DNA of 34,649 nt from Myxococcales bacterium. Lineage in GTDB: Bacteria; Myxococcota_A; Polyangia; Palsa-1104; SHYY01. The position numbers were made by a program, and so were the translations under genes. Below the pieces are notes generated by a model, which was given only the letters and a program-made list of their open reading frames with translations, was not told where the DNA came from and searched no databases. Shown in pieces: positions 15,722 through 23,146 of the stretch; positions within the stretch are counted from its first letter, which is position 1; each line of letters starts with the position of its first letter. The DNA lies in contig SHYY01000050.1 of NCBI GenBank assembly GCA_009692555.1, forward strand, positions 1 through 34,649, in the 5' to 3' direction.

Positions 15722-16081
15722 GTGGACGCCGATCTCCGCCTCAATATCTGCCGGCTCGTCGCCGGGATCGTGGTCACCGATGAGGATCTCGATCCCCGGG
15801 AGGACGCCTTCATCGATCGGATGCTGGTGAGCTTCGGCATCCCGATCTCCGAGCGCAACACGATCTTCCCGATCGTCGACGGGAGCGAGGCCGCGGCGGC
15901 GATGGCCGCGCTGCCGGAGGGGCCGAAGCAGGAGGCCCTCAAGCTGCTCCTCGACGCCGCGTGCGTCGACGGCAAGGTAGTCGAGGAGGAGCGCGTCTAC
16001 CTGCACAGCGTCGGCAGCGCGATCGGGATCCCGGCGGGCGAGATGGACCGGCGGATCACCGCAAGGCTCACCGCCGACTGA
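15722..16081 (+). CDS. TerB-like (tellurite-resistance family) protein
   Basis: The 119-residue, all-helical, cytoplasmic protein has the TerB-fold pattern: an acidic first helix-loop (VTDEDLDPREDAFIDRML near 19-36) and a second half with ALKLLLDAACVDGKVVEEER near 72-91, in which the acidic residues sit at positions that bind metal in TerB-like proteins. Such proteins are widespread stress or membrane-associated helpers, mostly uncharacterised. GTG 15722 has AAGGAGG (15709-15715) 6 nt upstream. It is followed after 89 nt by nuoA, which has its own promoter, so it is probably not part of the nuo operon. The preceding gap from 15625 shows no other feature. Confidence 0.75.
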   Translation: MDADLRLNICRLVAGIVVTDEDLDPREDAFIDRMLVSFGIPISERNTIFPIVDGSEAAAAMAALPEGPKQEALKLLLDAACVDGKVVEEERVYLHSVGSAIGIPAGEMDRRITARLTAD

Positions 16082-16120
16082 CCGAGCGGGCAGCGTGGGT
16101 TCTCGCGCTCGCCGTCTGCG

Positions 16121-16149
16121 TTGACACCCGCGATCGCCCTTCCTATACT
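16121..16149 (+). promoter_or_regulatory. sigma-70 promoter of the nuo operon
   Basis: TTGACA (16121-16126), a spacer of exactly 17 nt and TATACT (16144-16149): a full -35 match and a five-of-six -10 match with ideal spacing. Initiation would fall near A16156, giving a leader of about 15 nt before the nuoA ATG at 16171. That leader has no Shine-Dalgarno. This is the strongest promoter-like sequence in the window. Confidence 0.8.
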
Positions 16150-16170
16150 CCGCGCACTTCTTCCGCCGCC

Positions 16171-16572
16171 ATGGCTGTCGACTACACACCCGCCCTGATC
16201 GCTGTCCTGTTCGGTGTCGGCTTCGCCTGTGTCTTCCTCCTCGCGGCGATGACCCTCGGGCCGAAGCACCTCTCGGCCGAGAAGCTGGCGCCCTTCGAGT
16301 GCGGATCGGAGCCGATCGGGTCGCCGCGGGTGCGCTTCTCGGTGAAGTTCTACCAGGTGGCGATCCTCTTCCTGGTGTTCGATATCGAGACCGCGTTCCT
16401 CTATCCGTGGGCGGTGCTGTTCCGCAAGCTGTCCTGTGCGGGGGAGTACGCAGGTGGCGTCTGCGGGGCGGAGATCAGCTTCTTCGGGTTCGCCGAGATG
16501 CTGGTGTTCCTCACCGTCCTGGTCGTTGCGCTGGCCTACGCCTGGCGCAAGAAAGCCATAGGTTGGGGTTAG
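16171..16572 (+). CDS. nuoA: NADH-quinone oxidoreductase subunit A
   Basis: NuoA is a small membrane subunit of complex I next to the quinone-binding site. The 133-residue product has three membrane helices (about 9-29, 65-82 and 106-126). It has the conserved loop APFECGSEPIGSPRVRFSVK with the invariant Cys and the following KFYQVAILFLVFDIETAFLY, both diagnostic. Length is normal. The ATG follows a short leader without a ribosome-binding site. The stop codon is followed directly by the nuoB ATG, so translation is probably coupled. It is the first gene of nuoABCDGHI. Confidence 0.97.
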   Translation: MAVDYTPALIAVLFGVGFACVFLLAAMTLGPKHLSAEKLAPFECGSEPIGSPRVRFSVKFYQVAILFLVFDIETAFLYPWAVLFRKLSCAGEYAGGVCGAEISFFGFAEMLVFLTVLVVALAYAWRKKAIGWG

Positions 16573-17094
16573 ATGGCGCTCGAATTCTACAGCACGAAGC
16601 TGCAGGACGCGCTCAACTGGGCGCGCAAGTACTCGCTGTTTTCGTACCCCTTCGTCACCGCCTGCTGCGGGATGGAGTTCATGGCGCTGAGCGCGCCGAA
16701 GTACGACGTGGCGCGCTTCGGAGCGGAGTTTCCGCGCTTCTCGCCGCGCCAGGCCGATCTCCTGATCGTCGTCGGTACGATCACCGAGAAACAGGGGCCG
16801 ATCCTGCGCCGGATCTGGGAGCAGATGTGCGAGCCGAAGTGGGTGATGGCCTTCGGCGTGTGCGCCTCGACGGGCGGCTTCTACCAGAACTACTCGGCGA
16901 TGCCGGGGTGCGATCAGGTGATTCCCGTCGACGTCTACATCCCCGGCTGCCCGCCGCGCCCGGAGCAGGTGCTCGACGGGCTGACGATGTTGCAACAGAA
17001 AATCGCCGACCGCACCGGCTTCGTTCCGCAGCGCGAAAGGCGCGAGCACGACGCCACCCGCGCGGCCAAGGGCAAGCTGCCCGTCCTTCCATGA
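16573..17094 (+). CDS. nuoB: NADH-quinone oxidoreductase subunit B
   Basis: NuoB carries the terminal [4Fe-4S] cluster N2 that passes electrons to quinone, in the peripheral arm at the membrane. The 173-residue product shows the ligand cysteines in TACCGMEFM (a tandem pair), GVCASTGGFYQNY and IPGCPPRPEQVLDGL, all in family positions. The last 30 residues are a basic tail. The ATG directly abuts the nuoA stop and the TGA overlaps the nuoC ATG in ATGA. Function is secure. Confidence 0.97.
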   Translation: MALEFYSTKLQDALNWARKYSLFSYPFVTACCGMEFMALSAPKYDVARFGAEFPRFSPRQADLLIVVGTITEKQGPILRRIWEQMCEPKWVMAFGVCASTGGFYQNYSAMPGCDQVIPVDVYIPGCPPRPEQVLDGLTMLQQKIADRTGFVPQRERREHDATRAAKGKLPVLP

Positions 17095-17606
17095 GCGCCC
17101 TCGTCCTCGGCAAATTGAAGGAGCGCTTCGGCGACGCGATCCGCGCCACCCACGATCTGGCGGGCGACGACACGGCGATCGTCGATCCGGCGCAGATCGT
17201 CGCGATCTGCACCTTCCTGCGCGACGAGCCGGGGCTCGAGATGGCGCAGATGATCGACCTCACCTGCGTCGACACGATCGGCCTCCCGGAGAAGAGTGGC
17301 TCTCCTGCCGAACGCTACTGGGTGGTCTATCACCTCCGCTCGATCGCCACCGGCAGGCGCGTCCGGCTGAAGGCCGCCGTCGACGACGGGCCCAGCGGCG
17401 AGAACCCCGAGATCGATAGCATCACCTCGGTGTGGAAGGGCGCCAACTGGTTCGAGCGCGAGGCGTGGGACATGTTCGGGGTGAAGTTCCGCGGCCACCC
17501 GGACCTGCGACGGATCCTGATGTACGACGAGTTCATCGGGCACCCGATGCGCAAGGACTACCCGAAGGAGAAGCGGCAGCCGCTCGTCCGCCGCGATTTC
17601 ACATGA
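17091..17606 (+). CDS. nuoC: NADH-quinone oxidoreductase subunit C
   Basis: NuoC (30 kDa subunit) is a peripheral-arm scaffold. The 171-residue protein ends with the signature WFEREAWDMFGVKFRGHPDL and then LMYDEFIGHPMRKDYP, which are diagnostic. It is a stand-alone subunit, not fused to NuoD as in enterobacteria. Start and stop both use ATGA overlaps with nuoB and nuoD. Function is secure. Confidence 0.96.
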   Translation: MSALVLGKLKERFGDAIRATHDLAGDDTAIVDPAQIVAICTFLRDEPGLEMAQMIDLTCVDTIGLPEKSGSPAERYWVVYHLRSIATGRRVRLKAAVDDGPSGENPEIDSITSVWKGANWFEREAWDMFGVKFRGHPDLRRILMYDEFIGHPMRKDYPKEKRQPLVRRDFT

Positions 17607-18859
17607 GCCAGGTCAACCCGAGCGTGGGCAAGAAGGTGGTGCTGGGGGTGCCCCTCGCCTCCCACTTCGACGCCGAGGACGATCTCCCGACCGAGCCGAT
17701 GACGATCAACATGGGGCCGTCGCACCCCGCGATGCACGGCACGGTGCGGATCGTCCTCACCGTCGAGGGCGAGACGATCAAGGAGGGCGACGTCCAGATC
17801 GGCTTCCTGCACCGCTGCTTCGAGAAGGAGTCGGAGCACGCCACCTGGACCCAGGTTTTTCCCTACACCGATCGCCTGAATTACGTCTCGCCGATGCTGA
17901 ACAACGTCGGCTACGCGATGGCGGTGGAGAAGCTTTGCGGGATCACCTCACGCATCCCGGAGCGCGCGCAGTACATCCGCGTCATCGTCGGTGAGATGGC
18001 GCGGGTGGCCGATCACCTGACCTGCACCGGGGCGGGCGCGATGGAGCTCGGCGCGCTCTCGCTGTTCTTCCACAACATGAAGGCGCGCGAGTGGATATGG
18101 GAGCTGCTGGAGGAGATCTCCGGCGCCCGACTGACCCACTCGTACGTGCGCGTCGGCGGGGTGTTCGCCGACCTGCCGGAGGACTTCCCGGGCAAGCTCA
18201 CCGCGATGATCGCGAAGGTGCGCACCGTCGCTGTCGAGGTCTCGCAGCTGCTGGTGCAGAACCGGATCTTCCGCGATCGCATGGACGGCGTCGGGATCAT
18301 CTCCGCCGCCGACGCGATCGCCTGGGGGTGGACCGGCCCGGCGCTGCGCTCGACGGGCGTGGCCTACGACGTCCGCAAGGATCACCCCTACTGCCTCTAC
18401 GATCGCTTCGACTTCGATGTCCCGATCGGCTCCACCGGCGACAACTACGATCGCTTCGCCTGCCGGATGGAGGAGATCGAGCAGAGCCTCCGCATCCTCG
18501 AGCAGGCGCTGCTCCAGATCGCCCCCGGGCCGATCGTGATCGACGATCCGCGCGTCGTCCTGCCCCCGCGCGGCGAGACCTACAACACCATCGAGGGGAT
18601 GATCAATCACTTCAAGATCATCGTCGACGGAATCAAGGTCCCGGCGGGCGAGGTCTACTCCTACACCGAGGGTGGCAACGGAGAGCTCGGCTTCTACATC
18701 GTCTCCGACGGCACGGGGCGCCCCTACCGCTGCCGCGTGCGCCCGCCCTGCTTCGCGATCGTCCAGGCGCTGCCGGAGCTGATCAAGGGGATGTGCATCG
18801 CCGACATCGTGCCGACCTTCGGAATGATGAACATGATCGGCGGAGAGATGGACCGATGA
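17603..18859 (+). CDS. nuoD: NADH-quinone oxidoreductase subunit D
   Basis: NuoD (49 kDa subunit) forms the quinone pocket with NuoB. The 418-residue product has NMGPSHPAMHG near residues 35-45 (the HPxxHG quinone-head region), GFLHRCFEKESE, then VFPYTDRLNYVSPM, and ends with CIADIVPTFGMMNMIGGEMDR with a conserved Asp-Arg terminus. This family descends from [NiFe]-hydrogenase large subunits; the nickel cysteines are absent, as expected. It overlaps nuoC and nuoG by 4 nt each. Normally nuoE and nuoF would follow; here nuoG does. Confidence 0.97.
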   Translation: MSQVNPSVGKKVVLGVPLASHFDAEDDLPTEPMTINMGPSHPAMHGTVRIVLTVEGETIKEGDVQIGFLHRCFEKESEHATWTQVFPYTDRLNYVSPMLNNVGYAMAVEKLCGITSRIPERAQYIRVIVGEMARVADHLTCTGAGAMELGALSLFFHNMKAREWIWELLEEISGARLTHSYVRVGGVFADLPEDFPGKLTAMIAKVRTVAVEVSQLLVQNRIFRDRMDGVGIISAADAIAWGWTGPALRSTGVAYDVRKDHPYCLYDRFDFDVPIGSTGDNYDRFACRMEEIEQSLRILEQALLQIAPGPIVIDDPRVVLPPRGETYNTIEGMINHFKIIVDGIKVPAGEVYSYTEGGNGELGFYIVSDGTGRPYRCRVRPPCFAIVQALPELIKGMCIADIVPTFGMMNMIGGEMDR

Positions 18860-20451
18860 CGCCGCCCGAAACCCAGCTGCCGGCCGCGCCAGCGACGGTG
18901 ACGCTCACGATCGATGGGCGCCAGGTGACCGTGCAAAAGGGGACCAATGTCCTCGAGGCGGCGCGCGCACAGGGCACCGACATCAGCTACTTCTGCTACC
19001 ACCCGGGGCTGTCGTCGCCCGCGGTGTGCCGGCAGTGCCTGGTCGAGGTGGCGGGCCAGCCGAAGCTGGTGCCGTCGTGCTACACGCCGGTGGCGGACAA
19101 CATGGTTGTGATCACCGCCTCGGAGCGGGTGCTCACCGCGCGCCGGCAGATGCTGGAGTTCACCCTCGTCAATCACCCGGTCGACTGCCCGATCTGCGAC
19201 AAGGCGGGCGAGTGCACGCTCCAGAAGCTGTACATGGAGTGGGACGGCCACCCCTCGCGCAGCGACGTCAACAAGGTCCACAAGCCGAAGGTGGTCGACC
19301 TCGGGCCGACCATCGTCCTCGACGCGGAGCGCTGCATCCTGTGCACGCGCTGCATCCGGGTGTGCGACGAGGTGGCGCACCAGCACCAGCTCACGATGGC
19401 CTTTCGCGGCGACCACGAGATCCTCACCACCGCGCCCGGCCAGGTGCTCGACAACCCCTACTCGCTCAACACCGTCGACGTCTGCCCCGTCGGTGCGCTC
19501 ACCTCGAAGGACTTCCGCTTCAAGATGCGTGCGTGGGAGCTCTACACGGTGCCGTCGGTGTGCCCGGGCTGCGCCACCGGGTGCAACGTGGAGATCCATC
19601 ACGCGCAGGGGCAGGCGTGGCGGCTCGTGCCGCGGCCGAACCCCGACATCAACAAGTTCTGGATGTGCGACGAGGGGCGCCTCACCTACAAGGAGCTGAC
19701 CCGTGACCGCGTCGTTGGTGCACGGCTGGGCGACGATCCGGCGCCGCTGGAGAAGGCGATCAACTACGCGGCCGAGCGGATCGAGCAGGTGCGACAGGAG
19801 GGCGGCACCGTCGCTGTGGTCCTGGGCGCGCAGGCGACCAACGAGGACCTCTACCTCGCGGCGCGGGTGGCGATCGATGTGCTGAGCGCGCGGGTGTTCA
19901 TCGCCGGACGACCGGCGGTGCCGGATCGCGTCGACGAGATCCTGCGCTCCGCCGACGTCAACCCGAACTCGGCCGGTGCGAAGATCTTCGGCCGTGCGGC
20001 GGCGGGCGGCATTCCGGAGCTGGAGCGGGCGCTCCAGAATGGCGAGCTGTCGCTGGTGTGGGCGATCGGCGAGGATCTCCCGCTCTCCGAGGAGGCCTTC
20101 GCCGCGCTCGACGATATCGAGATGATCGTCCAGGCGTCCCACGAGGACGAGCTGACCGCGGGCGCCGACGTGGTCCTCCCGGCGGCGATGTGGGCGGAGG
20201 TCGATGGCACCTTCACCAACGTGCAGGGGCTGGTGCAGCGGATCCGGCGCGCCCTCGACGCTCCGGGAGGCGCGAAGCCGCACTGGGAGCTGACCGCGGC
20301 GATCGCGCGCCGGCTGGGCGTGTCGGTGGACGAACCGAACGTGCGCGCGCTGTTCAATGAGATGAAGTCCAAGGTGCCGGAGATGGCCGGCGCCGAGTGG
20401 GGGCGGCCGCAGCCGCTGGTGCAGCTCCGCTTCGCCAACTCTCGAGGCTGA
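18856..20451 (+). CDS. nuoG: NADH-quinone oxidoreductase subunit G, short form
   Basis: NuoG holds iron-sulphur clusters between NADH and quinone. Visible sites in order: [2Fe-2S] N1b (FCYHPGLSSPAVCRQC and SCYTPV); N5 with its His ligand (HPVDCPICDKAGEC); N4 (CILCTRCIRVCD and DVCPVGAL); and the extra N7-type set CPGCATGCN with MCDEGR, which only some bacteria keep. The chain is 531 residues, against roughly 680-900 usually, so most of the molybdopterin-oxidoreductase-like domain is reduced to a tail of about 280 residues; that tail still carries VVLPAAMWAEVDGTFTNVQG. There is no frameshift sign: the frame is open to a normal stop, 7 nt before nuoH. The first ATG overlaps the nuoD stop. Confidence 0.93.
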   Translation: MTPPETQLPAAPATVTLTIDGRQVTVQKGTNVLEAARAQGTDISYFCYHPGLSSPAVCRQCLVEVAGQPKLVPSCYTPVADNMVVITASERVLTARRQMLEFTLVNHPVDCPICDKAGECTLQKLYMEWDGHPSRSDVNKVHKPKVVDLGPTIVLDAERCILCTRCIRVCDEVAHQHQLTMAFRGDHEILTTAPGQVLDNPYSLNTVDVCPVGALTSKDFRFKMRAWELYTVPSVCPGCATGCNVEIHHAQGQAWRLVPRPNPDINKFWMCDEGRLTYKELTRDRVVGARLGDDPAPLEKAINYAAERIEQVRQEGGTVAVVLGAQATNEDLYLAARVAIDVLSARVFIAGRPAVPDRVDEILRSADVNPNSAGAKIFGRAAAGGIPELERALQNGELSLVWAIGEDLPLSEEAFAALDDIEMIVQASHEDELTAGADVVLPAAMWAEVDGTFTNVQGLVQRIRRALDAPGGAKPHWELTAAIARRLGVSVDEPNVRALFNEMKSKVPEMAGAEWGRPQPLVQLRFANSRG

Positions 20452-20458
20452 CACGATC

Positions 20459-21676
20459 TTGGGCGCGCTCGTCATCGTCATCCCGCTGGCCCTCTTCTTC
20501 GTGCTGGGCCTCGTCGCCACGCTGATCTTCGGCTGGGTGATCCCCGCGCTCGGCGGCGATCCGAACGCCTGGTATGGCGCCCTGATCAAGACCGCGTTCA
20601 TTCTTCTCGGCTTCGTGCTGCCGCTGGCGTCGGTGTTGACCTGGATGGAGCGCAAGCAGTCGGCGCTGATGCAGGATCGCATCGGCCCGAACCGCGCCAG
20701 CGTCGGGGGAGTGCGCGCCTTCGGCCTGATGCACTTCGTCGCCGACGCGCTCAAGATGCTGTTCAAGGAGGACTTCGTCCCGGCCAAGGCGAACAAGTTC
20801 CTGTTCGGGCTCGCCCCGGTGCTGGCGATCGCCCCGGTGCTGATCACCTTCGCGATCATCCCGTGGGGCGGCGGAGTCTGCCCGGGCCGGCTCTCGGAGA
20901 CGCTCACCGACGAGACGCTCGCCACATGTCTGGAGACGGGCGCGCGCTTCCAGGTGGTCCACCTCGAGGTCGGCCTGCTGTTCTACTTCGCGATCGCGTC
21001 GCTGGCGGTCTACGGGACCACGCTCGCCGGGTGGGCCTCCTACAACAAGTTCTCGCTGCTCGGCGGCCTGCGCGCCTCGTCGCAGATGATGTCGTACGAG
21101 GTGACGATGGGGATGGCGATCCTTGGGGCCTTCCTGGTCTACGGATCGCTCGAGCCGGCGACGATCGTGATGGCGCAGGGATCGAATCCGCTGCACTGGG
21201 GGATCGTCACCCAGCCGCTCGGCTTCATCCTGTTCTTCGTCGCTGCGATCGCCGAGACCAAGCGCACTCCGTTCGATCTCCCCGAGGGGGAGCCCGAGCT
21301 GATCGGCTACTTCGTCGAGTACTCGGGGATGCGCTTCGGGATGTTCTTCCTCGCCGAGTTCATGGAGGTGATCTTCACCGCCGCGGTGGTGGCGACCGTG
21401 TTCTTCGGAGGGTGGCAGCTTCCGGGGCTGCACGCGGGCGGCTTCCTCGGCACCGCGATGCCGCACTGGCTGGTGGCGTCGCTCGGGTTCGTGGTGTTCG
21501 CCTTCAAGACGTTTGTGCTGTGCTGGTTCCAGCTGATGATCCGCTGGACGCTGCCGCGGTTCCGTCCCGACCAGCTGATGCGGCTCGGCTGGAAACAGCT
21601 GTTGCCGCTGTCGATCGCCAACATCCTCATCACCGCCGCCGTCGTGCTGGCGCTGATGCCGACGGGAGGGAAATAG
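20459..21676 (+). CDS. nuoH: NADH-quinone oxidoreductase subunit H
   Basis: NuoH is the membrane subunit that joins the peripheral arm to the proton-pumping arm and lines the quinone tunnel. The 405-residue product has about eight to nine membrane helices and the signatures WMERKQSALMQDRIGPNR near 62-79, ETKRTPFDLPEGEPELIGYF near 266-285 and the C-terminal FKTFVLCWFQLMIRWTLPRF. It has a 30-residue periplasmic-type loop with two cysteines (VCPGRLSETL and TCLETGARF). Start TTG 20459 is 7 nt after the nuoG stop, with GAGG about 12 nt upstream; no other in-frame start leaves a complete first helix. Confidence 0.95.
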   Translation: MGALVIVIPLALFFVLGLVATLIFGWVIPALGGDPNAWYGALIKTAFILLGFVLPLASVLTWMERKQSALMQDRIGPNRASVGGVRAFGLMHFVADALKMLFKEDFVPAKANKFLFGLAPVLAIAPVLITFAIIPWGGGVCPGRLSETLTDETLATCLETGARFQVVHLEVGLLFYFAIASLAVYGTTLAGWASYNKFSLLGGLRASSQMMSYEVTMGMAILGAFLVYGSLEPATIVMAQGSNPLHWGIVTQPLGFILFFVAAIAETKRTPFDLPEGEPELIGYFVEYSGMRFGMFFLAEFMEVIFTAAVVATVFFGGWQLPGLHAGGFLGTAMPHWLVASLGFVVFAFKTFVLCWFQLMIRWTLPRFRPDQLMRLGWKQLLPLSIANILITAAVVLALMPTGGK

Positions 21677-21677
21677 C

Positions 21678-22226
21678 TTGGCCATCGGAGTGAAGGTCGT
21701 CGCGCGCCCGTCGGGGATCGCGCAGGACATGTACGTCTCGGCGGTGGTGAAGGGGCTCGGTGTGACGATGCGCCACTTCTTCGAGAACCTGTTCGGCAAG
21801 AAGCACATCGTCACCGTGCAGTACCCCGAGGAGCGCGCCGTCTACCCGAAGCGCTACCGCGGGCTGCACCGCCTGATGACGCGCGACGACGGCTCGGTGC
21901 GCTGCGTGGCCTGCATGTGCTGCCCGACGGCGTGCCCGGCCCACTGCATCACGATCGTGGCCGAGGAGACCGGCAACGGCGCGGAGAAGCGACCGGCGAT
22001 CTTCGAGATCGACGAGCTGCGCTGCGTGGTGTGCGGGCTGTGCGTCGAGGCCTGCCCGTGCGACGCGATCCGGATGGACACCGGGATCCACGCGCCGCCG
22101 GTGGAGCACCGCGGCGACGCCGTCCTCGGCAAGCTCGATCTGCTCGCGCACACCGGAAAATCGGAGGCGCACCAGGGTGGCCTGGGCGGCGAGTGGCGCG
22201 GCGCACCACCGGTTCGCACCGGTTGA
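21678..22226 (+). CDS. nuoI: NADH-quinone oxidoreductase subunit I
   Basis: NuoI carries the two [4Fe-4S] clusters N6a and N6b. The 182-residue product shows both motifs: CVACMCCPTACP near 75-86 and CVVCGLCVEACPCDAI near 116-131, with N-terminal amphipathic helices (SAVVKGLGVTMRHFFENLFG) that lie on the membrane. Start TTG 21678 follows GGAGGG (21664-21669) at 8 nt, right after the nuoH stop. The stop codon overlaps the -35 of the promoter proposed for the downstream RNA. No nuoJ follows: the membrane-arm genes J-N must lie elsewhere. Confidence 0.95.
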   Translation: MAIGVKVVARPSGIAQDMYVSAVVKGLGVTMRHFFENLFGKKHIVTVQYPEERAVYPKRYRGLHRLMTRDDGSVRCVACMCCPTACPAHCITIVAEETGNGAEKRPAIFEIDELRCVVCGLCVEACPCDAIRMDTGIHAPPVEHRGDAVLGKLDLLAHTGKSEAHQGGLGGEWRGAPPVRTG

Positions 22227-22251
22227 CGGACCGTCGGTCGCGGCGTACCTT
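22223..22251 (+). promoter_or_regulatory. promoter for the 6S-like RNA
   Basis: TTGACG (22223-22228), a 17-nt spacer and TACCTT (22246-22251) fit a sigma-70 promoter; the -35 overlaps the nuoI stop codon. Initiation would fall near 22258-22260, about 65 nt before the folded core of the RNA, so 5' processing or a longer 5' arm is implied. Confidence 0.5.
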
Positions 22252-22320
22252 CAACTGCGAAACCCGACTGTCGGGCCCGTGAGGTGAGACCGTTTTTTCC
22301 CTACGATGAATGAACCCGGG

Positions 22321-22436
22321 ATCCGCCCCTGGCCGTGGCGAGCATGCCCGCTAGTCGGGAAGCCCATAGCGGTCATTTGTGGAGCCCACCTACGGATGTA
22401 GGGGTTCAAACGTCTCGGCCCACGGCCAGGGCGGGG
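22321..22436 (+). ncRNA. ssrS: candidate 6S RNA (ssrS)
   Basis: The 332-nt gap after nuoI holds a structured RNA. A closing stem pairs 22324-22338 with 22420-22433 (14 bp with one bulged C). Inside is GAGCATGCCCG-CTAGT-CGGGAAGCCC, closely matching in layout the E. coli 6S segment GAGCATGCTCGG...CCGAGAAGCC, and later CACCTACGGATGTAGGGGTT followed by CAAACG, comparable to the E. coli CACC...GGGTTCAAGG arm. 6S RNA mimics an open promoter and sequesters sigma-70 RNA polymerase in stationary phase. A promoter lies upstream and a strong terminator follows at once. The core is shorter than the usual 180 nt, so the 5' boundary may be further upstream. SRP RNA and tmRNA signatures are absent. Identity rests on pattern matching. 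Confidence 0.6.
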
Positions 22437-22448
22437 GTTTTGTTGTCC

Positions 22449-22482
22449 GGCCGGCGCTGGAAACGGCGCCGGCCTTTTTTTT
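22449..22482 (+). terminator. strong intrinsic terminator
   Basis: A 9-bp GC stem (GGCCGGCGC with GCGCCGGCC), extended by T-G and G-C pairs, closes a GAAA tetraloop and is followed by eight T residues (22475-22482). It ends the 6S-like RNA and insulates the regulator gene at 22559 from the nuo operon. Confidence 0.92.
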
Positions 22483-22521
22483 CGATTTTCTTGCTAAAAG
22501 CTGGGGAAACTACAAATTTAC

Positions 22522-22551
22522 TTGACGGTGCCAACAGGGTCTACTTACTGT
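22522..22551 (+). promoter_or_regulatory. promoter for a leaderless HTH-receiver transcript
   Basis: TTGACG (22522-22527), 18-nt spacer and TACTGT (22546-22551). The -10 ends 7 nt before the ATG at 22559 and no Shine-Dalgarno is present, so the transcript likely begins at the ATG. The surrounding 60 nt are AT-richer than the flanks, as expected for a promoter in high-GC DNA. Confidence 0.55.
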
Positions 22552-22558
22552 TGAACCT

Positions 22559-23146
22559 ATGATTTCTGCGGAGCCCTCCTACCTCACTTCGCACCAGATC
22601 GCCGACCTCATCTCGGTCAGCCCGTCGACGGTGCTCTCATGGATCGACAAGAGGCTCCTGCCCGCCTTCCGCACACCCGGCGGCCATCGCCGCGTCGAGC
22701 GGGCCGCGCTGGTGCAGTTCCTGCGACATCACCAGATGCCGGTGCCGCGGGAGCTGGTCGGCGTCGCGCGGCTGCTGATCATCGACGACGAGACGGTCTT
22801 CCTGCGCACCGCCCGGCGCCAGCTCAAGCGGGCTGCGCCCTGGCTGGTCGTCGAGACCGCCGAGAGCGCCGCAGACGCGCTGCTCAAGGTGGGGACCTTC
22901 CATGCCGACGCGGTGGTGCTCGACGCGATGATGCCGGGAATGGACGGGATCGAGGTGTGCGGCCTCCTGCGCTCGGGGCCGGAGACCGCGCACATCATGG
23001 TCGTCGCGCTCACCGGCTACTCCTCGTCGGAGATCGAGGCCGGCTTCAAGCGCGCCGGGGCGGTGGCGGTGCTGCAAAAGCCGCTCGATCCGGCGGCGCT
23101 CCTCCAGATACTTTCAGAGCGGGGACTCCGAAAAGAGGCCCGGTGA
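22559..23146 (+). CDS. excisionase-type HTH plus receiver domain regulator
   Basis: The 195-residue product joins a MerR/excisionase-like winged helix (about 8-58: YLTSHQIADLISVSPSTVLS and TPGGHRRVERAALVQFL) to a C-terminal response-regulator receiver (about 70-190). The receiver has the acidic pair in LLIIDDE, phospho-acceptor Asp122 in VVLDAMMPGMDG, the ALTG switch residue and the KP pair in VLQKPLD. The N-terminal HTH is the reverse of the usual receiver-then-HTH order. It probably binds DNA and is phosphorylated by one of the kinases encoded downstream. Its stop overlaps the next gene in TGATG, so it is the first gene of a four-gene operon. Target genes are unknown; the convergent glycosyltransferase is a candidate. 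Confidence 0.85.
   Translation: MISAEPSYLTSHQIADLISVSPSTVLSWIDKRLLPAFRTPGGHRRVERAALVQFLRHHQMPVPRELVGVARLLIIDDETVFLRTARRQLKRAAPWLVVETAESAADALLKVGTFHADAVVLDAMMPGMDGIEVCGLLRSGPETAHIMVVALTGYSSSEIEAGFKRAGAVAVLQKPLDPAALLQILSERGLRKEAR

Noticed and set aside
22263..22298. Intrinsic terminator of the nuo operon (CCCG...CGGG hairpin and a later T6 run).
   Set aside because: The stem is only 4 bp and the T-run is 17 nt further on; the strong terminator is at 22449-22482.
22321..22436. A riboswitch for the downstream regulator, or SRP RNA.
   Set aside because: No cobalamin, TPP, SAM or SRP consensus was visible, the downstream gene has its own promoter after the terminator, and the segments fit 6S better.
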